From: Methanothermobacter sp049720995
GTDB lineage: Archaea > Methanobacteriota > Methanobacteria > Methanobacteriales > Methanothermobacteraceae
Reading direction: 5' to 3'
Length of the DNA stretch: 64,000 nt
Assembly (NCBI RefSeq): GCF_049720995.1
Contig: NZ_JBNASF010000004.1
Coordinates: forward strand, 22,736 to 86,735
Part shown: piece by piece, positions 1 to 8,000 of the stretch
Numbering within the stretch: position 1 is the first letter of the stretch
Layout of the letters: each line of letters begins with the position of its first letter
The notes under the pieces: generated by a model
What the model saw: the letters and a program-made list of their open reading frames with translations, nothing else
Told to the model about the DNA's origin: nothing
Database searches by the model: none
Made by a program: the position numbers and the translations under genes

Positions 1-453
1 CTTCATTGCCTGGGCAGGGTTGCAGATGATCACTATGACGTCAGGGTCAAAGGTTGCATCCTCAAGGGGTGCGTACACTGCGGCGTAGAACCTGAGGTCA
101 AGGGAGGGTATCCCATCAAAGGTTCTCTTGGCGGATGCAAAGCTTGCAAAGCGACCAAGGTTGTAGTAGAACTCCCCTGTTTTGACCTTCTCTGGCGCCT
201 CATCTATTCCAAGGGCATCTGCACCACCCTTGCATGCCTGGGCCTCCGCCGTTGCATAGAATGATTTCCCTGCAGCAGCCATCTGGACCATTTCACAGTG
301 CCTTGCAGGCTTCTCTATTTTTTCAACACCCTCCGGAAGGTCATCCTCCCTTAGAACGAGTTTTATCGCCACCGGGGACTTCTCAAGTCCAAGGAGGGTT
401 TTCAGCTTTTCTGATATCTCATCATATCCATTCACAGCGCATACATCAACCAC
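1..453 (-). CDS. DUF169 family protein, 3' end outside window
   Basis: The visible 151 residues begin VDVCAVNGYDEISEKLKTL and include an SPVAIKLV motif and a conserved patch around CKGGADALG, typical of DUF169 proteins of methanogens. The biochemical role of the family is not established to my knowledge; members carry conserved cysteines and often sit near redox genes. The start is a GTG at 453 because a clean GAGGTGAT ribosome site lies at 457-464, overlapping the stop codon of the upstream zinc-ribbon gene, so the two are probably co-transcribed. A second DUF169 gene lies at 62089-62787. The C-terminal part is cut off by the window edge. Confidence 0.85.
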   Translation of the reverse strand, partial: MVDVCAVNGYDEISEKLKTLLGLEKSPVAIKLVLREDDLPEGVEKIEKPARHCEMVQMAAAGKSFYATAEAQACKGGADALGIDEAPEKVKTGEFYYNLGRFASFASAKRTFDGIPSLDLRFYAAVYAPLEDATFDPDVIVIICNPAQAMK

Positions 454-462
454 AAGATCACC

Positions 463-654
463 TCAATCAATAATCTTCACGGGTTTACCGTACTGGCGTT
501 TCTCGAGATGGCCACAGTCGCGGCACCTGTAGATCACCAGGATGAAGTTTCCTGATTCAGGGTATGTCTCCTCAACCTCATCTGCAACTCCACCGCAGAC
601 ACTGCACCTCACCCTTTCTGGCTGATCCATTCTGTAGTGTATCATCAGAACCAC
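463..654 (-). CDS. Small zinc-ribbon protein
   Basis: Encodes at most 63 residues with two CxxC knuckles (CSVC and CRDC about 25 residues apart), the pattern of a rubredoxin-like or transcription-factor-type zinc ribbon. A role in nucleic-acid or protein binding is inference. The frame opens with GTG at 654; internal ATGs at 645 and 630 are alternatives and none has a strong ribosome site. It is directly upstream of the DUF169 gene, whose ribosome site overlaps this stop codon, so a two-gene operon is likely. About 125 bp separate it from the next gene and hold only AT-rich promoter-like sequence. Confidence 0.6.
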   Translation of the reverse strand: MVLMIHYRMDQPERVRCSVCGGVADEVEETYPESGNFILVIYRCRDCGHLEKRQYGKPVKIID

Positions 655-778
655 AATGTAATATTATGTAAAAAAGAGTTATATTAATTTCTCGGTCCCG
701 GTGTTCCTGTCATGACCCGGTACTGATCTTCTGCTTCCCTGAGTTTTTTGCTGTTCTGTAGAGGAGGATCTCTTAAGT

Positions 779-1468
779 TTATGATGGGATGTCAGTGGAG
801 TCAAGGGTTCTTACAAACTCCCGGGCATGTTCCAGGGTTCTTGAATAGTCCTGGTACATGTAGTTCTCATAGAGTATGGCCGGTGTTCCCCCCTGAATTA
901 TGGGTTCAGTCACATAGGCGGGGCTTGTCTGTGACTCAGGGAAGTGGTAGGATAGCCAGCTGATTCTGGATGCGAGTTTCAGGGCTATCAATCTGCTTTG
1001 CTCATGGGGGAGTGGTGTGAAAACGAACCTCTTCATACCATAGTTGCCCCTGTTGGAGTGCACATCAACTGCCAGGCTGTAGTTGCCCCTGGCTACATCT
1101 GGGACCACGTATCTTCGTGCAAGGAGCTGTCCCGCCATCCTCCCCCTTTCGTAGTCCTCAGGGTTAAGTGTAACGTTGACCCGGTATACGAAGTACACGT
1201 ACCTCAGTTTTTCCTGGTTCTCCTCAAGGGCCTGCAGTATTGCCCTGTGGGAGTCCCTCTCCAGGGGGTGGACCCCTGTTATGTAGGCTATTTTCACCTC
1301 TGAGTCCCTGTTACCGTAGGGTCCAAGTTTCTCAACTGTGCCCATCTTATCTGAGCCAAGAACCACAGCTTCGTTCCTGTTATCTGTACTGTGGAAGGAG
1401 GGGTTCAGAAGGTAAAAAGTGATTAAAGCTCCGGTGATTATAAATGGGAGGATCAATTTTCTCTGCAT
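779..1468 (-). CDS. Membrane-anchored M14-like metallohydrolase candidate
   Basis: About 229 residues: one N-terminal membrane segment (KLILPFIITGALITFYLL), then an extracytoplasmic domain. I see an HxxE motif in GVHPLERDSH (H67, E70), a later histidine in DVHSN (H137) and a glutamate in LYENY (E201). That order, HxxE, H, E, matches zinc carboxypeptidase / succinylglutamate desuccinylase-like (M14) enzymes. A role in trimming pseudomurein peptides is inference. Start: ATG at 1468 with GGAAG upstream is preferred over a TTG at 1513 that lacks a ribosome site. It lies just downstream of another wall-side protein gene on the same strand. Confidence 0.6.
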   Translation of the reverse strand: MQRKLILPFIITGALITFYLLNPSFHSTDNRNEAVVLGSDKMGTVEKLGPYGNRDSEVKIAYITGVHPLERDSHRAILQALEENQEKLRYVYFVYRVNVTLNPEDYERGRMAGQLLARRYVVPDVARGNYSLAVDVHSNRGNYGMKRFVFTPLPHEQSRLIALKLASRISWLSYHFPESQTSPAYVTEPIIQGGTPAILYENYMYQDYSRTLEHAREFVRTLDSTDIPS

Positions 1469-1546
1469 GGTGAACTTCCATTGGTATTGATCGTAAGAAC
1501 TCTGTTCACTCAACGATGTTAGGTTCCTGTAAAAATAAAAGGTTAT

Positions 1547-2092
1547 TCAGACATTTATAACTTCTGGTAGAGTCCCTGTTCTCCTGTATTCAACAAGAAC
1601 CTGTCTGAAGATCTTCCTTGCAAGTGATGGTGTTATGTCGGGGGATCCCTCAACATAGATACCAACATGGTTGGGGCTTCTGCCATTGGCGTCCATCCAG
1701 GTGTATGTGCGCTCCGCCATATCTGTGTATTCGCTCCTTGTAAGGGTGACGGTATCCATAAATCCATAGGGGTCCTCAGGTCCACCGTATTCACTCACAT
1801 GAATCTTTCCTGTCTCATTGGCTTCCAGCATCACAATCCCCCTTGCAAAGATGTACAGTAGCTGGGGGCCTGTGAAGTTGAATCCCCTGTACGTCACTGT
1901 ACCGTTACCTGAGTCCATCTCTGCAAGTTCAAGAACAGCCTGAAGGTTAAGCTGGTATCCATCTGAGGTTTTTTCAACCACTGCATCTTTTGTCTCTACA
2001 GGCATGCTCTGGGGTATGAACTGTATAACAACAGCTACGGCAAGAAGGAAAAATGTCATGGCAGTTAAAATAGGTATATTCCTTTCATTCAT
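1547..2092 (-). CDS. Membrane-anchored extracytoplasmic protein with pseudomurein-binding-like C-terminus
   Basis: A 181-residue protein with an N-terminal membrane anchor (residues about 9-27) and an outside domain. The last 55 residues (NGRSPNHVGIY ... VLVEYRRTGTLP) follow the pattern I associate with wall-binding modules of Methanobacteriaceae surface proteins; this is recall, not a search. The ATG at 2092 is preceded by GGGGGTGTTTAT. It probably forms an operon with the M14-like gene downstream, so a joint role at the pseudomurein wall is a reasonable inference. Confidence 0.6.
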   Translation of the reverse strand: MNERNIPILTAMTFFLLAVAVVIQFIPQSMPVETKDAVVEKTSDGYQLNLQAVLELAEMDSGNGTVTYRGFNFTGPQLLYIFARGIVMLEANETGKIHVSEYGGPEDPYGFMDTVTLTRSEYTDMAERTYTWMDANGRSPNHVGIYVEGSPDITPSLARKIFRQVLVEYRRTGTLPEVINV

Positions 2093-2175
2093 ATAAACAC
2101 CCCCTTTGCACCAGCGAAATTCAATTATACTTTTTAAAAAAATGAATATTGTTTTTAAAGAAGAATATTGAGAGG

Positions 2176-2739
2176 TTATCCGCTGTACCTCTTACCTGTC
2201 TTTTCAACAATGGCATTTGATATGAGGGGTATGGTTCTTTCGGCTTCTGTAACGGTAATATATGTGGTTGAACCACTGTATATGCCGTAAATTATGACCT
2301 CATCGTTTTCGTAGATACCGTCAAATGCACCCTCTACCATAATATCATTGTCATAGGATCCTATGGGGCATACCCTTATGCTGTCTGAACTTGACTGAAC
2401 AACATAACCCTTTGTTTTCACGGGTGTTCCCTTTGCTATGGAACCGCTGTAGAGTTCAGATATGCTTACTTCCTTAGCCTTTTCTTTTATCTCTGCGCTG
2501 GTCATGTAAGTGCCTGTAACTTCGCCTGTGTAATCTGTTGATTCGTCAGGTGTCCCCATGGAGGTTATAAAGATAAGAAGGACGATTCCTATACAGCATG
2601 CGCCTCCTATGAGCCCTATTTTGGACTTTGATCCCAGTTTACTCCACCAGCTGCTTTTGATACTTTCAAATTCTTTTCCGCATTTTGCGCAGAATTTGGA
2701 GTCTTTCTTGTTTTCTGTTCCACAATCAGGACATTTCAA
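2176..2739 (-). CDS. Zinc-ribbon membrane protein
   Basis: 187 residues. Residues 1-22 form a zinc ribbon (CPDC and CAKC), followed by a basic linker and one transmembrane segment (about 42-60), then a domain of about 120 residues on the far side that is rich in beta-strand-like sequence and may be an OB-like fold. The start is TTG at 2739, set by AGGAGGT that overlaps the stop of the DUF2085 gene 12 bp upstream, so the two are co-transcribed. Function unknown. Confidence 0.75.
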   Translation of the reverse strand: MKCPDCGTENKKDSKFCAKCGKEFESIKSSWWSKLGSKSKIGLIGGACCIGIVLLIFITSMGTPDESTDYTGEVTGTYMTSAEIKEKAKEVSISELYSGSIAKGTPVKTKGYVVQSSSDSIRVCPIGSYDNDIMVEGAFDGIYENDEVIIYGIYSGSTTYITVTEAERTIPLISNAIVEKTGKRYSG

Positions 2740-2751
2740 AACAATTACCTC

Positions 2752-3081
2752 CTATAGAATTGTCCATATGAAGTACTTAATTGCCTTTGTGATTATTCCA
2801 AGACCTACACCTGCAGGAACACCTGTTGAGAACCTCAGAACATTGTTGCTTTCCCTGTAACCGAGTAGCTGTGTGAATCCATCAAGGAATGTTGGAACTA
2901 TCATAATGAATGCTGAGATTATCAGAGTGATGTCATATTCAATCACTGTGAGGTAAGCGTATATGAAGTATGCGAATGCACCAGTGTAGATTCCAGTACA
3001 CCTTGAACATACAGGAAAGTAGTGACCTCTTACTGAAAATGTTCTCTCTGGTTTCCTGTGGCACAAGTACCTTAGCTTCAT
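2752..3081 (-). CDS. DUF2085 membrane protein
   Basis: 109 residues. The N-terminal signature CHRKPERTF followed by FPVCSRCTGIYTG is characteristic of DUF2085, a family of small integral membrane proteins with conserved cysteines that may bind metal. Three hydrophobic segments follow (about 36-50, 53-70 and 86-107). It is the first gene of a two-gene operon with the zinc-ribbon membrane protein. Physiological role unknown. Confidence 0.85.
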   Translation of the reverse strand: MKLRYLCHRKPERTFSVRGHYFPVCSRCTGIYTGAFAYFIYAYLTVIEYDITLIISAFIMIVPTFLDGFTQLLGYRESNNVLRFSTGVPAGVGLGIITKAIKYFIWTIL

Positions 3082-3503
3082 ATGGACAGCACCATCTCTA
3101 CTAATTATTCAGTAAGCATGGTATTGTATTTAAATGTTTACTTTTTTCATTTACATTAATAAATTTTTTAATGATAGTAGGACAATTTTCCATCATGGAT
3201 TCTCTGCCACCATCCATTAACTTCATTATACCTCATGACATATGATGGCGCAATCATGATAAGCCACGCATCACATGAAGGGTATGGGCAATTTTGGTGT
3301 AATGTAATGGGTAATATCCATCTTTTCAATGACACCCTGCAGGATATCCAGTGATTCAGAATAAAAAAGGAGCCATTTCTGAATGTCAATCTGTTTAGAG
3401 GAAAATATATATAGAATAATCAGAATAAGATAACACCATATGTAATGAATTGTTTTCCCTGAACAGATCTTTGTGATAGGAAAACTTAAGGGAAGTGATA
3501 ATA
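3082..3503. other. AT-rich intergenic region between divergent genes
   Basis: Holds the promoters of the leftward DUF2085 operon and the rightward csa3-like gene. Short leftward open frames at 3168-3516 overlap each other, have low-complexity translations and no ribosome sites, and I do not regard them as genes. Confidence 0.5.
3402..3413 (+). promoter_or_regulatory. TATA element for the csa3-like gene
   Basis: AAAATATATATA lies about 90 bp upstream of the ATG at 3504, which would give a 5' leader of roughly 60-65 nt. Assigned by sequence only. Confidence 0.4.
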
Positions 3504-4097
3504 ATGGATACAACACTTATATCCACAATATACTCCATTGAACCGGTGATGTTCTGCATAACACAGTTCTCACCAAAGAAGGTTGTGCTGCTCAAGGAAG
3601 ATAAGGCGCCAAGGGAGAAGGAACAGGTCGAACAGGTCCTCAGAGACACTCTGGGTAACTTCGTTGAGATAACGACCTTTGAGACAAGCCTTTATGATGT
3701 TGTCACCATTGCAAGGGATATGGTTGAGATCATAGATGAGGAAAGGGCCAATGGAAGGCGTGTCGTGGTTAACATAAGCGGGGGCAGAAAAACCCAGGCA
3801 CTCGGCGCACTCTTCGGCTGCTACGCCAGGAACCATGATGTTCAGCGCATAGTGTACGTGACCGAGGAGGACAGCGAACTCATAGACCTCCCCATACTGA
3901 GCTTCGGAATATCCAAGACAAAAAAACAGGTCCTTGAGGAACTCAAGGCCGGTGAAACATCTGTTAAGAACCTTGCAGTCAAGATAGGTATAAGCAGGGG
4001 GATGACCTACAACCATATAAGAGAACTCCGTGACATGGGGTTCATAGACCGTGAAAAACTTGAAATAACCTCTGCAGGCGAGCTTGCAGTCCTTTAA
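3504..4097 (+). CDS. csa3: Csa3-like CARF-HTH transcriptional regulator
   Basis: 198 residues in two parts. Residues about 1-130 form a Rossmann-like CARF domain: beta strands and a conserved NISGGRKTQ loop, the ligand-binding motif of Csa3/CARF proteins that sense cyclic oligoadenylates. Residues about 135-198 form a winged helix-turn-helix (VLEELKAGETSVKNLAVKIG). Csa3 proteins regulate CRISPR-Cas genes in archaea. The ATG at 3504 is chosen over GTG 3495 because GGAAGTGAT (3491-3499) sits 4 nt upstream. No cas gene or repeat array is visible here, so it is an orphan in this window and may act on the adjacent ATPase gene, 37 bp downstream, or on distant loci. Confidence 0.85.
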   Translation: MDTTLISTIYSIEPVMFCITQFSPKKVVLLKEDKAPREKEQVEQVLRDTLGNFVEITTFETSLYDVVTIARDMVEIIDEERANGRRVVVNISGGRKTQALGALFGCYARNHDVQRIVYVTEEDSELIDLPILSFGISKTKKQVLEELKAGETSVKNLAVKIGISRGMTYNHIRELRDMGFIDREKLEITSAGELAVL

Positions 4098-4134
4098 ATC
4101 ATTTTAATGGACACATCTACTATAAGGAACTAAA

Positions 4135-5010
4135 GTGTCCTCAATGCCCATAATCTCCTTAAACACAACGCAGGATTTTTTTGGAAGGGAAAAGGAGATC
4201 AGGGAAATTAAGGAAGCCCTCAATGACCCGGGATTTGTGGTCGTTACGGGTAAGATGGGCTCAGGAAAAACCGCTATTCTCAGGAGAATCCATGAGGAGA
4301 ACCCCAATAGAACCACCTTCATTGATATGAGGTGCACCGATGTCAGGAAGACCCATGAGGGCATACCAGACTTCAGGAGGATAACGGTTCTTGCAAGAAC
4401 CGTGGAGTGGAATGTACTCCTTGACGGTGCGCCACCTGAAAAATCTGCCTTCACAGATGCATGGAAGATGTCACAGATGCATAATATGAGGTGTGCGGTG
4501 GCAGTGAGGTACAGTGAAGGACTTATCAGAGATATTCAGGAGGAACTCCCCCTGATGTCTGTTGTTGAGGTGCCACCCCTCACAGAAAGGGATACAGAGA
4601 GGTACATCAGGCTCAAGGCACCGGGTTTCAGGGCCGTCAGGTCTGGAATAGAATACATCCATGAGGTCACAGGGGGCATGCCTCTATTCATTGACAGCTT
4701 CCTGAATGTGCTATCAGATGGAGTCATATATGGTCCCGCGCTCCTTGAGGAGAACTTCAATGCCAAGTTTCAGCAGATAGCCTTTCCATGGATCGCTGAA
4801 CTGAACCGCTTAACACGTGGGGAAAAGGATATATTGAGTCTTTTAAAGGAAGGTCCCCTTGGAGGAGATGAAATACCTGCCAGCAGCAGAGAACTTGAGG
4901 AACTTGAACTCCGGGGCCTCATTGAGCTTCATGGGGATGAATGGAGTCTCGGTTCAGAGCTCCTCAGAAGGGTCATTGTTGAACTTGAGAATCAGACTGG
5001 ATGTATCTAG
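4135..5010 (+). CDS. AAA/STAND-type ATPase with C-terminal winged helix
   Basis: 291 residues. Walker A is GKMGSGKT (residues 39-46). The middle resembles archaeal ATPases of the STAND group, with the segment TGGMPLFIDSF as the usual glycine-proline element after the nucleotide domain. The last 65 residues (TRGEKDILSLLKEG...) look like a winged helix. A GTG at 4135 preceded by AAGGA is the likely start; ATG 4144 is an alternative. It follows the csa3-like gene by 37 bp, so a signal-regulated pair is plausible. The final codons are part of a 32-bp tandem duplication. Confidence 0.7.
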   Translation: MSSMPIISLNTTQDFFGREKEIREIKEALNDPGFVVVTGKMGSGKTAILRRIHEENPNRTTFIDMRCTDVRKTHEGIPDFRRITVLARTVEWNVLLDGAPPEKSAFTDAWKMSQMHNMRCAVAVRYSEGLIRDIQEELPLMSVVEVPPLTERDTERYIRLKAPGFRAVRSGIEYIHEVTGGMPLFIDSFLNVLSDGVIYGPALLEENFNAKFQQIAFPWIAELNRLTRGEKDILSLLKEGPLGGDEIPASSRELEELELRGLIELHGDEWSLGSELLRRVIVELENQTGCI

Positions 5011-5049
5011 CTTCCATTTAGGATCAGACGGGATGTATCTAGCTTCCAT
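4991..5049. repeat. 32-bp tandem duplication over a gene 3' end
   Basis: Two copies, 4991-5017 and 5023-5049, share ATCAGAC-GGATGTATCTAG-CTTCCAT with one mismatch in 27 positions, period 32. The first copy contains the stop codon of the ATPase gene. Confidence 0.9.
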
Positions 5050-5054
5050 CCAAT

Positions 5055-5067
5055 AAAAAAAATAAAA
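5055..5067 (-). terminator. Oligo-T terminator of the CobN-like gene
   Basis: On the minus strand the sequence six bases past the stop reads TTTTATTTTTTTT, the usual archaeal poly-U type terminator. No hairpin is needed. Confidence 0.55.
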
Positions 5068-5072
5068 TGGGG

Positions 5073-8000
5073 TTATCTACCCCTCCAGTAACCGAATCCA
5101 ACAAGCAAAACCAGGCTCACAACGCCCAGGAGCGCGTAAAGCGGCACCTGACTCTCTGATGATCCGCTCCTGGTTGAGGCTGAAACCTCGTAGGCTTTAC
5201 CTGATTCAGCCCCAGTTCCTGTTTCAGTTGCGGGCGTCTGGCCCTGACTTTCACCCATGGAACCTGATGATTCACTGTATGATGCGCCTGATGAACCTGA
5301 GGGTCTCTGTCCTGTTCTCCCGGCGCTCTCACCGTTGCTGTCTGAATCTGAATGGACTGGATTCTCTGAACCTCCTCCCGGTATGCTGACTGATGCGCCT
5401 GTTGCAGCTGCAAGGGCTGCGGCAAACCTTTTGAGGGACGCCTGGTTGATGGAGGAGACCTTAACAACCCAGTTATTGAAGACAATGTTTGCGCAGGTAT
5501 GGTGGCAGCACACAACCCCGTACTGCCCTGCAAGTTCAATGTAACGGTTTGCAAGGTCCCTCAGAACAGCCTTATCTGCATTACAGATGTTCCGCCTTGC
5601 AGCCTCAAGGACCCATGCGATCATTGACTGTGTTGCAACAGCCTCATAGTCATTTGATACCCGGAAACGGTCACTAATAAGGTTTCTGGCAACCTGGTCC
5701 CACAGTTCATTGCTCACAGCGCCAGTTGTAACTGCAATCCCAAAGAGGTTCCTGTACCTTGAGGCGTATTCCAGCCAGCCGCTGGGTGAGCTGAGGAGTG
5801 AGTCCATGTAGCGCGGGTTGAGCAGCTGGGATCTCACCTCAACTTCGATCTCCTCTGCAACGGTCCTCACGGTAACCGTGTTCCTGTTCCGTATATCCAC
5901 CAGTGCGGTATCAGGGTTGCCGCCGAGGTGGCGTGATGCAAGGACCATTCCACCGAACCAGTCATAGTAGTCGTCTGTGTCAGTGAGCCTCCAGGTGCTG
6001 TCCAGGTTCTGCGTAACAAGGTCCACCTTACCCAGGAGGTACTGGAAGGTGCCCCTGTTCTGCTGTATATCCACGCCCCCCGGGGTTGACCTCCAGGCAT
6101 AGGAGACCCTTGAGAGGTAGACATCTGCAAGTTCAGCGCTGCTATTCCACCTTGAGGTTGCCGGTGTCATATCTGATACGCCTGTACCCTCAAGTACAAG
6201 GCCCCTGAGTCCGAATACACGGTCCAGTGAGCCGCATTCACTGTAGTGCCTCTTAACATAGTTTTCGGTGTCATCTGCCTCTGCAGCCATCCTAACAGCG
6301 GCGTTCATGAGGTCTATCCAGAGCTGGTTACCGGTAACGGCAGTTACAAATACGTCGATGCGTGGTCTTGGTATCTCAACGCCGTTCACCGTGATCCTGA
6401 GTTCTGATGCATCCATCAGGACAGGTTCAGGTTTGACGTCGCCGTTGGTGTTCCACTGGGGCTTGACCCCAAGGAGGTACATGAACTCTGCGATGGCAAT
6501 CCCATCGGTCCTCAGAAGCTCGGTACCCCACATCACCATTCCGATGAGTTCAGGGAATCTGCCGTGCTTCATGTAGTACTCTGCAAGGAGGGTGTCTGTG
6601 ATTCTCTTAGCGGTCTCCCAGGCGGCCCTTGTTGGCATCTTCCTGGGGTTGGTGGCGTAGAAGTTGGCTCCGGTTGGAAGCACATCACACCATGCAGGGT
6701 CACCTGCAAGTCCTGGCCTCACAAAGCCGCCTCCAAGGGCTGAAAGCAGGCTCTGCCATTCGGTGTTTCCACGTATCTTCCTGATCGTCTCATTGATGAA
6801 TTCAAGGTCCGCACTGTTTATACCTGCAGGGACAGTCCCGTTTATTATGTTCCTGATCCATGTCCGTGCAAGGTCCTTAACCGAGGCTATATCGTCACTG
6901 TATCTCAGGGGGTCCTTGAGCATTTCACTGTAGGCTGGCCTTGAGGGGTGAAGGGTTTTTCTGATGTTCTCCAGGAACTCGGACCTTGATGATGCTATGG
7001 TGAGCACCTCTTCCACCAGCTCATCACCCTCAAGCACCCTTCCAAGGCTGTGGAGTCCCAGGGGGATTATGTCTGATTCTATCTCATGGAGACTGAGATG
7101 AAGCCTCTCAAGGGCATCTGTGAAGTTGCCTGTCATGTTGAATCCCATCTCTGAAGCCTTCGATCTGATCTGGGACTCAAGGGCCGGGAGTATCTGGCTG
7201 TTACCAACCTTGAGGGCGTTCTCGTACTGGTGGATGAGGTCATGTATCTCAATGAGTTCACCGTAGAGGCCGCTCTCAACCATGGCAGGGGTCATGTGGT
7301 CTATGATGAGGGCGCAGCTGCGGTCCTTTGCCACCATACCCTCCCCCGGGTTGGAGACTATGTAGGGGTAGATGTTTGGTATTCCTGTGAGCTGGAATGG
7401 CCAGTCATCCTCCATGAGCCCTATCATTCTTCCTGGGAGGAACTCCAGTGTCCCGTGGGTTCCAAGGTGTATCATTGCATTTGCCCTGAAGACGTTTTCC
7501 ATCCACCTGTAGAAGGCTATGTACTGGTGGTGCGGTGGCAGGTAGGGGTTGTGGTAGTCTGTGACCTCGTCCCAGCCACGTGCTGGCTGGACCGTCACGA
7601 AGATGTTCCCCAGCATTATACCAGGTATCACGATGCTGCCGTTCACCGTCATTATGTTGCCTGGTGCGGCCCCCCATTTTGATGTGACCTCTGACCTGAG
7701 TTTTTCGGGGAGTTTGCTGAACCATTCCAGGTATTTCTGCACATCAAGAAGCTGCCCGCTGGCCTGCAGTTCCGCCTTGTGCTCCATCACATACCTTTCA
7801 AGGAGTGGCTGGGCCCACGTACCCTTATTACCGAACTCTGAGATGATCCTGTAGAGTTCATCCACGCCGGGTATCCTTTCGACCCTGTAGCCACTTTCAT
7901 TGAGCTTAACAAGGAGATCGTGGAGGCTCCTGAAGACGTCAAGATATGATGCCGTAAACCCATCCTTACCTGGCGGGTAGCTGTAGAGTATCACCGCGAT

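Noticed and set aside
3168..3516. Short leftward frames upstream of the csa3-like gene
   Set aside because: They overlap each other, lack ribosome sites and lie in AT-rich spacer.
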